Shown in pieces: positions 10,079 to 18,913 of a DNA stretch of 64,000 nucleotides; the first letter of the stretch is position 1; the number at the start of each line of letters is the position of its first letter. Position numbers and translations under genes: made by a program. The notes below the pieces were generated by a model. That model was not told the DNA's origin. It did no database searches and worked only from the letters and a program-made list of their open reading frames with translations. Source of the stretch: Lepidostoma basale (lineage: Eukaryota; Arthropoda; Insecta; Trichoptera; Lepidostomatidae); contig JAHDVF020001364.1 of NCBI GenBank assembly GCA_022606425.2, positions 310,001 through 374,000 on the forward strand. The letters run 5' to 3'.

Positions 10079-10237
10079 CTGGAAATGATAAATGAGCTTG
10101 TTTAATATAATAATGTATTTACAAATGCAAGAAGAAATATAATTAATAAGAAATAAACTGCAAATAGACAATAACAATACATTTGTCAACACCGAAACAC
10201 GAATTATAAATAAATGTTAATAAAGAAATTACATAAT

Positions 10238-10585
10238 ATAACTAACTAACTAACTAACCATCACGCCATTTCTCCGGAGGGGTAGGCAGAGAGGATGGAT
10301 CGCCACACTGGCCTGTCCTGGCACACCTCTCGGGCTTCCTCCACATTCATACATCGCACCATGCACGCACGTCGATTATTCCGACTTCGAATGTGGCCGC
10401 CTTTTAGTAATTAGTTAATTTGGTCATGCCATGTTTTCCTCGGTCGTCCTCGGCTTCTTTTCCCACTCACACTGCTTGTGTACAACTTTTTAACCATTCT
10501 ACTCTCATCCATTCGTTCCATATGTCCGAACCATCTCAGGGATCCTTTTTTAATTTTATTCATGATGCAGTCATCTGTCTTACAT
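10238..10585 (-). mobile_element. LINE-A 3' end
   Basis: Plus strand starts with CTAACTAACTAACTAACC (the TTAG tail reversed). The minus strand reads GSLRWFGHMERMDESRMVKK and KRSRGRPRKTWHDQIN. Confidence 0.85.
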
Positions 10586-10689
10586 AATACATAATATTTA
10601 CTTTTATAACAATTCTGCACATAACGTAAACGACAGATAACATTCTGACGATAGAAATGAAGTTTGTGACACATCGAATAGTAACATAC

Positions 10690-11028
10690 TTCAGAATTAG
10701 GATGATTGGTTGAGCCGAAGCGTTGCCCCAGTACAAATTTCGGGGATCGAGCGTTCGCGGTAGCCGGTCCATCAGCTTGGAACAATCTCCCTTCACACCT
10801 TAGATGCATAAATGATCCGACAGATTTCAGATCTAAATTGAAAACCCATCTTTTTCATATTTCATACCCAATTTAAACATTTATACTTTGTTCTACTATA
10901 CATTTTAACCGATCGCTTTATAAGCGGTCAGATTTAGATTTTTAGATTTAAAACACGTCTTAATGCGCCCTTGAGGTGATTACATCACAAAAACGACGCT
11001 TTAGAAGTTAGCATATTATTATTATTAT
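10690..11028 (+). mobile_element. LINE-C 3' end with AAT-repeat tail
   Basis: The fragment begins at the GDRAFAVAGPSAWNNLP-equivalent region and runs through the conserved 3' untranslated end (GCGCCCTTGAGGTGATTACA) to a TTATTATTATT tail. Confidence 0.85.
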
Positions 11029-11348
11029 TCCGAGTGATAAAGCCCGGCTTCAAATCCATACAAAAAATTGTAGATATCTTCTGATATATATGCACCTAGC
11101 TATATGATTACTAGCCAAAAATACATAAGTGCGACAAAGACCCCTTTACATTTTGCAAGCCCAATATGAAGCCCATCGAAAACATGAAACAAAACATGTG
11201 GACGTAGGCCATCTCGCGGGCATCTCACCTAAGGTATGTATGAGTGAAATATAATAGTAAATTTCAGCGGCCAATCACAGGCGCTAGACGCCGCGGCATA
11301 TAAGCCGGTCGTATTTTTGAAATCGTGGCGTGTTAGGTCATGCCTCAC

Positions 11349-11507
11349 CTCCGGCTTGAGGTCCCGGTGCACGATGCTGTTGTCGTGCAGGTGCGTGACG
11401 GCCGAGAGCAGCTGGCCCATGATCCGGGCCGACCTGGACTCCCGGAGCGGCACCTGGCTGAAGAGCTCCCCGCCGCTGAGATACTCCATCACGATGTACG
11501 TGTGCTC
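11349..11507 (-). CDS. RPS6KA5: MSK exon 11: hinge to catalytic loop of the C-terminal kinase
   Basis: The 53-codon exon starts EHTYIVMEYLSGGELF, continues with SQVPLRESRSARIMGQLL and ends VHRDLKPE, the catalytic HRD loop. The segment after GGELF is about four residues shorter than in vertebrate MSK and lacks its lysine run, so the alphaD-alphaE connection is trimmed here. Splice borders are canonical. The exon is very GC-rich. Confidence 0.93.
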
Positions 11508-11550
11508 CTGCCCAATTAAAAGTCAAAACATTAATAATCAAATAATTAAA

Positions 11551-12561
11551 TAATTCTTCTACCGACCCTTATACATAAGTATGGAAGCAAAGCATGGAAC
11601 TGGCAGAAGAAGGATGAGAGTAGAATAAATGCGGTAGAGATGAGGTCCTTAAGACGTATTAGTATGTGTGGTGGAAAGTATACAACAGAATCTCAAATGC
11701 TGATATAAAAAAGGAATGTAGAGCAGAAGAAGGTATTATGAACAAAATTATGAAAGGATCGCTGCGATGGTTCGGACATATGGAGCGCATGGATAAAGAA
11801 AGATTGGTTAAGAAAGTATACTTTAATGATGTAAATGGAGTACGGAGTCGAGGTGTACTGAGAAAAACATGGCATGATTAGATTAATGGAATGCACAATG
11901 GTGTTCTTGTGCCGACCCTTATGTATGAAAGTGAAGCATGGAACTGGCAAAAGAAGGATGAAAGTTGAATAAATGCAACAGAAATAAGATCTCTAAGACG
12001 AATGTGTGACAAATCTGTATATGATAGAGTGACGAATGCAAGTATAAGAAGTGAATGTGGTGCGAATTAAAGTGTTATGAACAAAATAAGGAAAGGGTCA
12101 TTAAGATGGTTTGGACACCTGGAAAGAACGAGTGAAGACAGAATGGTAAAGAAGGTATATGTAAACGGCGTGAACGGAGCTAGAAATAGAGGAAGGCCGA
12201 GGAAAACGTGGCACGATCAAATCAATCAAATATTGAATGTCGGACACGTGAGGAGTCGGAGAAATCGACGTGCGCGCATGACACGATGTATGAGTGTAGA
12301 GAAAGTCCGAGAGGTATGCCAGGACAGAGCATTGTGGCGATCCATCCTCTCTGCCTACCCCTCCGGAGAAATGGCGTGATGGTTAGTTAGTTAGTTAATT
12401 TTTTAAAGGTTGGTCGTGTTAGAAGTCGGAGGAATCAACGTGCGCGTATGACTCGCTGTATGAATGTGGAGAAAGCTAGAGAGGTGTGTCAGGTTAGAGT
12501 AGTGTGGCAGTCCATTCTCTCTGCCTACACTGAGAAACGGCTTGATAGTTTGTTTGTTTGA
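11551..12561 (+). mobile_element. Three consecutive LINE-A fragments
   Basis: 11551-11887 is a copy without its 3' end. 11888-12396 is a second copy running to a TTAG tail (KGSLRWFGHLERTSEDRM, GARNRGRPRKTWHDQINQIL). 12398-12561 is a third short end with a TTTG tail. All have frame-breaking mutations. Confidence 0.8.
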
Positions 12562-12599
12562 AATTGAAATCAGCCCCAATAAACGGTAATCAAATAAAA

Positions 12600-12601
<2 letters not shown>

Positions 12602-12657
<56 letters not shown>

Positions 12658-12775
12658 ACACAACAGGTCGTTTGGACCCAATTACTGTATACAATTTTTT
12701 TTAGCTATTATATTGATTCTCGTGACATGTGATAGGTAGCCAATCTATCGTAACCACTCTGCCACGAAGGCCGTC
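12602..12775 (-). mobile_element. tRNA-type SINE-2 copy with a 52-base T run
   Basis: Reading the minus strand, it matches the 3' part of the SINE at 53211 (CTACCTATCACA-like, then GTATATAGTAATTG-like) and ends in an uninterrupted run of 52 A (plus-strand T at 12602-12653). The tRNA-like head is largely missing. Confidence 0.65.
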
Positions 12776-12816
12776 AAATCTTCACGGCAAATAGGCGATA
12801 CAAAGGTTTAACTTAC

Positions 12817-12918
12817 ATCATCCTCGTGCACTTCGATGAGGGTAACGATGTTGGGGTGTCCCTGGCAGTATCTCAGGATTCGAATTTCATTTTCACTCTT
12901 CACTTTTTTGGTAATAAT
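12817..12918 (-). CDS. RPS6KA5: MSK exon 10: alphaC to beta4 of the C-terminal kinase
   Basis: The 34-codon exon encodes IITKKVKSENEIRILRYC followed by QGHPNIVTLIEVHEDD. The alphaC glutamate lies in ENEIRIL and GHPNIV is the beta4 signature of CaMK-group kinases. Compared with vertebrate MSK the alphaC approach is a few residues shorter. Confidence 0.93.
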
Positions 12919-12956
12919 CTGAAACAAGCAATAAAGTATAAATACATCTTCCTTTT

Positions 12957-13440
12957 GTCCTGTCACACTTTTGGGGGATGTGGTGAGAGTTAAAAGCAGT
13001 GGAGGTTTCAGCGTTTATTGCAGGACACAAGTAATCATACGTTAACAGTATTATGTACTCGTAATGGAGCGTGCGCCTGGACGTCGATAGCAACTGGGGC
13101 TGATGGCTCACTGGGCAGTAGCGTCGTAGCGGTGTAGACAGTAGCGTGGCTCGGTGGGAGAGTCGGTTAGACGTCGCAAGAAGGAATGACGTAGTAGCGT
13201 GGCTTCGTAGGTCGGCTGGAGGGAGTCCGAGATCCCCCGTGGCGTAGACTTATTAACGTAGACTCGTGTCTGTTAGAAGTCGTAATACCGACTGACGTAT
13301 TGAGTGGTCGGAAGTACCGCTTTTATATGCTTTGCTTCCCTTTGTACACGATGCCCTGCTCTAGTGACCTAGTGCAATGTATGTCATCATTGCGATAAGT
13401 AGGTCCTAAGTCAGGCGTTTTCGGTTATTCGTGTCATATA
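12957..13440 (-). mobile_element. Putative solo LTR
   Basis: On the minus strand this unique, GC-richer block has a TATA-box-like ATATAAAA (plus 13321-13328) and about 300 bases downstream an AATAAA poly-A signal (plus 13014-13019), ending near AAAAGTGTGACA. That promoter/poly-A spacing is what a solo LTR would show. I cannot define matching TG..CA ends or a 4-6 bp duplication, so the call is tentative. Confidence 0.4.
13321..13328 (-). promoter_or_regulatory. TATA-box-like ATATAAAA inside the putative LTR
   Basis: Reads GCATATAAAAGCGG on the minus strand, the same direction as the kinase gene, in an otherwise non-coding GC-rich block. Possible cryptic promoter if the LTR call is right. Confidence 0.35.
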
Positions 13441-13506
13441 TTTCATCATGAAATATGCTGGTTTAGCAGTCGAATTCCACTTATGTGGGTCACCTACATA
13501 CTTCTG

Positions 13507-14292
13507 TGGTGCCTCAAAGAAGGCCTGATGCCTAAGACATCCCAAGTGAGGCCTGCTGCTTTAACCTCGTCCTGTAGGGCTCTTCTCTAGGTGGCTCTGG
13601 GTCGCCTTGCTTGCTCTTTCCACCCACAGGGGACCAGTCTAGTGCGCCCTGAGCGATGCAGGCTGGGTTCCGTCTCAGAGTGTGACCAATACACAACCAT
13701 TTGCGTCTAGCGACTCTTGCTCCACGGTGTCCCCCTTGTGACCACGACCAGCTTTTGCTACCTCGGTAGTATGATAGCAGGCTCGGGAGGTACGGAGGAA
13801 GATGTAGCCAGCAGACTCAACAAGGCAAGGGGAGCTTTCGCCCTGTATGGCGTTCCAGTATCTTTTTAAGAAAGCTCAAGCTCCAAATATTTAAGAGTAG
13901 CGTCTAAAGCGTACTGCTGTACGGATGTGAGATTTGGAAATCTACCGCGGACGTAATTGGAAAACTCCAGGTGTTTATAAATAGGTGCCTTCGCTCAATA
14001 TTCAAGATCTATTGGCCCCAAAAAGTGTCAAATGCCGTTCTCTGGACCATGGCAGGCGAAAAGTCAATTAGAGCACAAGTCGCTAGACGCAAATGGCTGT
14101 GGATTGGTCACACTCTGAGACGGAACCCAGCCTGTATCGCTCAGAGTGCACTAGACTGGGGGAAAGAAGAAGCGATGCAGACCTAGAGCCACCTGGAGAA
14201 GAGCCCTGCAGGATGAGGTTAAGGCAGCAGGCCTCACTTGGGATGATGTTAGGCATCAGGCGTGAAATAGAGTAGGTGTGATAGGATAAGAA
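13507..14292. mobile_element. Head-to-head pair of LINE-G 3' ends
   Basis: 13507-13728 (minus) and 13738-14292 (plus) are two copies of one RTE-type LINE C-terminus in inverted orientation. The plus copy reads INRCLRSIFKIYWPQKVSN and KWLWIGHTLRRNPACIAQ and ends in AAGAAGAAGAAGA. About 190 bases are shared between the arms. Confidence 0.75.
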
Positions 14293-14323
14293 GAAGAAGA
14301 TAATGAAGTTTTACAAAACAAAT

Positions 14324-14502
14324 CGGTCGGTGGTCTAGGGGATAGAACGCTTGGCTCCTGATCCAGGGGACATGGGTTCAAGCCTGGACACGACCAGATT
14401 CCTTTTTCATAATAATGAGCTATTTTCTGCTCACATTGAAGATTGTAAAAATTAATTCTAATATCATAGGTTAAAACCCTTGGTATAAATATTAAAAAAA
14501 AA
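14324..14502 (+). mobile_element. tRNA-derived SINE-1
   Basis: The head folds like a tRNA: TGGTCTAGGGGATAGAACG near the A-box position, GGTTCAAGCC as B box, and pairing ends GGTCG/CGACC. A non-tRNA body of about 100 bases (ATTCCTTTTTCATAATAAT on) ends in an A-rich tail. A second copy with the same body is at 61880-62045, which marks it as a SINE rather than a functional tRNA gene. Confidence 0.8.
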
Positions 14503-14554
14503 TAATTAAAAAAAACTCAACTTTCAATATTTTTTTTAAATAATAAATTTATAC

Positions 14555-14674
14555 CTTGACGGCGAAAACTTTTTTGGTCATCCGGTGCGAGCACTTCCTG
14601 CAGATGGAGAAAGAGCCATCGCCGAGTATGTTCTCGCGGAGATTCATGTCGTACACCTTGAAGAAGCTCGAACC
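14555..14674 (-). CDS. RPS6KA5: MSK exon 9: glycine loop of the C-terminal kinase
   Basis: The 40-codon exon reads FFKVYDMN, then ENILGDGSFSICRKC, a glycine loop of LG.GSFSICRKC type typical of the MSK C-terminal domain, and ends VFAVK with the ATP-binding lysine. It starts and ends on whole codons. Confidence 0.94.
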
Positions 14675-14718
14675 CTGCCGAATAAAAATATAACATCAAA
14701 TAGAATTCAACAAAAGTA

Positions 14719-14857
14719 CAGTGGAATCTCTCATGAGTAATTTGCATAACGAGCAACATAGATTGTTAAAAAAATGCTTTTACCTGCCCTTTCTGCGTCA
14801 ATCGTTATACGAATATTTCACATAACGTGTGACGCAGAAAGGGCGAGTCCCATCTTC
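14719..14857 (+). mobile_element. Possible pogo/Tigger-type 5' end with internal hairpin
   Basis: After a TA it begins CAGTGGAATCTCTCATGAG, a Tigger-like terminus. At 14786-14808 and 14822-14844 lies an inverted repeat with 23-base arms (GCCCTTTCTGCGTCA...) and a 13-base spacer. A LINE-B copy follows at once. Confidence 0.45.
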
Positions 14858-15368
14858 AAATCAAATCAAATCAAATCAGTTTATTTTCTCAAAAGACATT
14901 ACAAACATTTTTAATAGTTTAAGGCATCTATTGAGAACAGGTAAAACATAATAAATATATAATACCAGGAACACATGAGAGATGGTTCGACATTAGGAAT
15001 ACAAGATACTCTCCAAAGTCAAGAGTATTTGTCTTCTGAACGTACTTTCACGAATATGAAAGACATCGATCTCCGAAGTGATCATGTTCAGCAGTTTGAT
15101 TGCTCTCCCCACCGGCATCACCAGAGGCAGGTTGGTTCTGCATGCTGGGAGATAAAACAGTCTGTGCTGACGCTGTCGAAGATAACCATCCGGAACATAA
15201 AGATGGATAGCCTCCAAGATGACGGAATTCTCAAAGAATCCCCTGATAAGTCTGAAGAAATGGGTAAGTGTGCACCCATCCCTTCTTATCTGTAAACTGT
15301 TGGTCCCCAGCATGCCCAAGAGGAATGCAGTGTGATAAAGCCACGGATAGCTACCAAACTCCCTCATG
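14858..15368 (-). mobile_element. LINE-B 3' end
   Basis: Four TTTGA units on the minus strand form the tail. Coding remains include STFRRQILLTLESILYS, LPLVMPVGRAIKLLN and LLGMLGTNSLQIRRDG. Its start abuts the Tigger C-terminal fragment. Confidence 0.85.
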
Positions 15369-15681
15369 TTTGGTGACAACTTGTGGAAGAACACAGTCAA
15401 GAGCTGACCACCGAAGAGCTTATGGAGTTGCATTGGGTTTCACAGCAAGAAGTTATGGAGGAGAGTTTGTTAGTGGAAGAGGAGGAATTAGCAGAACAAC
15501 AATCTTCTGGTGTAATAAGAGAAATGCTGAAAGCATGGGAAACTGATGCATCGTACATTGAGAAGCAACACCCTTATAAGGAGGTGGTTATGCGTTCTAC
15601 AAATGTATTCAATTTCACCAAATTATGAAGCGTAGACAAAAACAAATGTCTTTATATAACTTTCTAGTAAAAAATAATTAA
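15369..15681 (+). pseudogene. pogo/Tigger-type transposase C-terminal fragment
   Basis: The plus frame from 15383 reads ELTTEELMELHWVSQQEV, an acidic run, then SSGVIREMLKAWETDASYIE and stops at 15626. One frame over, from 15625, it continues KRRQKQMSLYNFLVK. This is the characteristic C-terminal tail of Tigger (pogo-like) transposases, with a short deletion/frameshift before KRRQKQ. The DDE catalytic domain is not present here. Confidence 0.85.
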
Positions 15682-15683
15682 TC

Positions 15684-16376
15684 GTGACAGTCTGCAACAT
15701 TAGCGTGAATGGTGAAAATTTGGAGCAAGTAGATGAGTTCGTGTATTTGGGTAGTATGTTTACAGTGGAGAGGGATATTTAAAGAAGGGTTGGGGCAGGC
15801 AACAGAGTGAATGGTGCACTTAAAGCTGTCATCGCAAACAAAAGCCTATCCAGAAAAGCTAAAATGGAAGTGCACAATGGTGTTCTTGTACCGACCCTTA
15901 TGTATAGAAGCGAAGTATGGAACTGGCAAAAGAAGGAAGAAAGTAGAATAAATGCAGTAGAAATGAAATCTCTTAGATGAAAGTGTAGCTACTCTGTGTA
16001 TGATAGTGTCGAATGAAAATATAAGAAGTGAATGCGGTGCGAATGATGGTGTTAAGAACAAAATAATGAAAGGATCATTAAGATGGTTTTGACACTTGGA
16101 ATGAATGGATGGTAAAAAAGTATATGTTAACGATGTAAATGGAACTAGAAATAGAATCGTAAGACCGAGGAAAACGTGGCAGGATCAAATAAATCAAATA
16201 TTGAATGTCGGCCACGTGAGGAGTCAGAGAAATCGACGTGCGTGCATGACACGATGTATGAATGTTGAGGAAGCGAGAGAAATATGTCAGGAGAGAAAAG
16301 TGTGGCGGTCCATTCTTTCTGCCTACCCCTTCGGAGAGACAGCGTGATGGTTAGTTAGTTAGTTAGTAAGTTAGCT
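15684..16376 (+). mobile_element. LINE-A fragment with TTAG tail
   Basis: Runs from the VCNISVNGENLEQV region through LMYRSEVWNWQ and PRKTWQDQINQILNVGHV to repeated TTAG at 16350-16376. Broken by stops and a deletion near 15765. It ends 41 bases from the splice donor side of the exon at 16418. Confidence 0.85.
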
Positions 16377-16417
16377 AGAAGCATCAATCAATGAGTGTGG
16401 GGTGTGCGGGTGGTTAC

Positions 16418-16560
16418 CTTCAGTTTGCACCGGATGAGGCTGGCATTGGTCGGCCTCTTGTCGGATGTGTCAACGGGTTCTCTCGGTTCTTCCTGGCTGT
16501 ACACCTCGTTGGAGATCAGATTCTCCGAGAACAGTATGCTGGGCGCTATATACGAATAAC
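16418..16560 (-). CDS. RPS6KA5: MSK exon 8: hydrophobic motif and inter-kinase linker
   Basis: The exon opens with GYSYIAPSILF, the hydrophobic motif (F-K-G-Y-S-Y across the junction), whose serine is phosphorylated by the C-terminal kinase in the known family. A poorly conserved linker (VYSQEEPREPVDTSDK) follows and ends at RCKLK. Phase matches the split Gly codon of the previous exon. Confidence 0.92.
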
Positions 16561-16849
16561 CTATAACAAAAATGCAAAATCGTCAGAACACATCGGCAAA
16601 TGGTGAAACACAACGTGACACTTGGGTGTAATGGGTACCAATAGATTGCAGGTTTAAGGAGATCCCAAAACAACAATAGAATGGGACATAGAGGGACAGT
16701 AGCGTAGCTTAAATGTGGTCTGGGTCCCCCTTGGTTGCAAATCGGGACAACCTTGAAAAGCTAATGGGCAAAGTGGAGGGAAGGCGACCACAAGGACGAC
16801 CACCGAGCCACCGCTGGTCTGATCAAATCAGGAATCCGACTGGTCTCTC

Positions 16850-17425
16850 ATTATAATAATAATATGCTAACTTTTAAAGCGCCGTTTTAGTGATGTAATC
16901 ACCTCAAGGGCGCATTAAGACGTGTTTTAAATCTAAATGTGAACGCTGCATCTGATTGATATTCGCGATAGATTAGAAAGTATAATAGAACAAAATATGC
17001 AAGTTTTAAATTGGGTATGAAATATGAAAAATATGGGTTTTCAGCTTAGATCTGAAGTCTGTCGGATCATTTATGCATCTGAAGTGTGAAGGAAGATTGT
17101 TCCAAGCTGATGGACTGGTAAACGCTCGATCCCCGAAATTTGTACTAGGGCAACGCTTTGGCTCAACTAATCTTCCTATTGCCAACAAGCAAAATGTGGA
17201 TTTCCTTGTATTTGGGCTGTCCTTTATGCAGAGTTCAGATATATAATTTGGAGCCATTCCATGTAGCGCTTTGAAGACTGTCCAGCAGAGTTTATACTGG
17301 ATTCTTTCTGGACTCTTAAGCCAGTGAAGTTCTTTGAGATGTTGTGTTATATGGGACTTTTTTGGAATGCCTTTAATGAGTCTTGCTGCTGCATTGAACG
17401 TAGATTAAAGTTTGTTTAATTGCTG
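16850..17425 (-). mobile_element. LINE-C 3' end
   Basis: Plus strand opens with the AATAATAAT tail and ATGCTAACTTTTAAAGCGCC, the reversed 3' terminus. The minus strand reads MAPNYISELCIKDSPNTRKS and RAFTSPSAWNNLPSHFRCIN. Confidence 0.85.
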
Positions 17426-17631
17426 CCTGGAGACTGACGGGTGACAGGAGCGCATGACGTGCCATGGTCAATAGTTTACAGGATGGACACGACCCTCAAT
17501 CATGAGGAATACGACTGAGAAGAAGATATGGTTTAATGACAAGAATGGTCATCTTGTTTCACTCTATGAATGGACAAAAAGATTCCGTGAAATTTTAATC
17601 GCGATACAAATAAATGACGAAGAAACGGTAC

Positions 17632-17794
17632 CTTTGAAGAGACGGTCGTGGTTGAGGGGCGCCTCTGCAGGCGAGTCCTCTGGCGGCAGGCGGGTGAACT
17701 CCTCGCTGAAGTTGCTGGTGTCCAGCTCGCACGAGATTCGGGGCTGGAAGGGGGCCGCGATCTCCTTCCTCGCCAGTGCGTCCCAGTCCAAGTT
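17632..17794 (-). CDS. RPS6KA5: MSK exon 7: AGC tail with turn-motif region
   Basis: The exon encodes NLDWDALARKEIAAPFQP, then a linker with DTSNFSEEFT and EDSPAEAP, and ends LFK plus one base. PF.P and the SNF.EEF segment are standard AGC-tail landmarks. The Ser-Pro in EDSPAEAP aligns with the MAPK-type linker site of MSK1 (inference from alignment by eye). The exon is markedly GC-rich. Confidence 0.93.
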
Positions 17795-17836
17795 CTAAAA
17801 CGGTCACAAAAATGGATATATTCAATTATTATCATA

Positions 17837-18625
17837 ATCCTCTCGATATGTGCACGAAAATCAGCCTACCCTCATAGATGATTCCGAGATCCTTCATCGT
17901 AGATACATCAATCAAATCAAATCAGTTTATTTTCTCAAAAGATATTACAAACAATTTTTATAGTACCAAGAATGCATGAGAGATGGTTCGACATTAGGAA
18001 TACAAGATACTCTCCAAAGTCAAGAGTATTTGTCTTCTGAACGTACTTTCACAAATATGAAAGACATCGATCTTCGAAGCGATCATGTTCAGCAGTTTGA
18101 TTGCTCTCCCCACCGGCATCACCAGAGGCAGGTTGGTTTTGCATGCTGGGAGATAAAACAGTCTGTGCTGACGCTGTCGAAGATAACCATCCGGACCATA
18201 AAGATGGATAGCCTCCAAGATGACGGAATTCTCAAAGAATCCCCTGAGAAGTCTGAAGAAATGGGTAAGTGTGCACCCATCCCTTCTTATCTGTAAACTA
18301 TTGGTCCCCAGCATGCCCAAGAGGAATGCAGTGGGATAAAGCCACGGATAGCTACCAAACTCCCTCATGTAGAGATATCTCAGAAATCTTTTCTGAACCC
18401 TCTATAACATGAATGAGTATCTCGCCTCGTGGGGACTCCATATCACCGAGCCACACTCGAGCCGGCTCCGGACCAATGAGTTGTACAGAATTCGCAAAAC
18501 ATAGGGATTCTTGAAAACTCTACCAGTTCGGAGAATAAATCCCAACATTTTTAGTGCAACTCCACATATTCTCTCGATGTGAGTGTGGAAATATACTTGT
18601 GCTAGTTGCTGGTTGAGCATTGTGT
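17837..18625 (-). mobile_element. LINE-B inserted inside another LINE-B
   Basis: Outer copy pieces at 17837-17908 and 18596-18625 join across the insertion to give the normal LINE-B order. The inner copy (17909 to about 18595) has its own TTTGA tail and frames LPLVMPVGRAIKLLNMIAS and SLVRSRLECGSVIWSPHE. Confidence 0.75.
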
Positions 18626-18791
18626 TCAGTTAGGTTCAACTTTAAATCTCCTCGGCGAGTGATTTAAAATCTGTTTCGATTTTTTGTAAGGAGATTGGCA
18701 ACCGCGCTGAAGACACGACTACAAAACGGAAAAAATCGGAATATGGTCTATGGGACAAAAATGTTTGTGGACTTTTAGTTTAAAGGTATAC

Positions 18792-18873
18792 CTCAAAGAA
18801 CGGATGCCTCTTGAGTTCCTCTGCGTCATCTTCTCCTCCACCCAACCGCTTCCTCGGATCCTTGACCAGCAAC
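18792..18873 (-). CDS. RPS6KA5: MSK exon 6: end of the N-terminal kinase C-lobe
   Basis: The 82-base exon completes an Arg codon and reads LLVKDPRKRLGGGEDDAEEL then KRHPFFE. The DPRKRLG segment is the conserved alphaH-alphaI arginine region of AGC kinases, and HPFF starts the AGC tail. Both splice borders are canonical. Confidence 0.93.
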
Positions 18874-18913
18874 CTGAAAAAGGAATGATAATACATGTTA
18901 AATAATTTTGTTA

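Noticed and set aside
10238..10262. Telomere-like TTAG/TAAC repeats as interstitial telomeric DNA
   Set aside because: The 4-base unit always sits at the 3' end of LINE-A or SINE-3. Insect telomeres use TTAGG, so these are transposon tails.
14324..14400. tRNA gene
   Set aside because: The tRNA-like fold is followed by a non-tRNA body and A-rich tail, and the same composite recurs at 61880-62045, so it is a SINE head.
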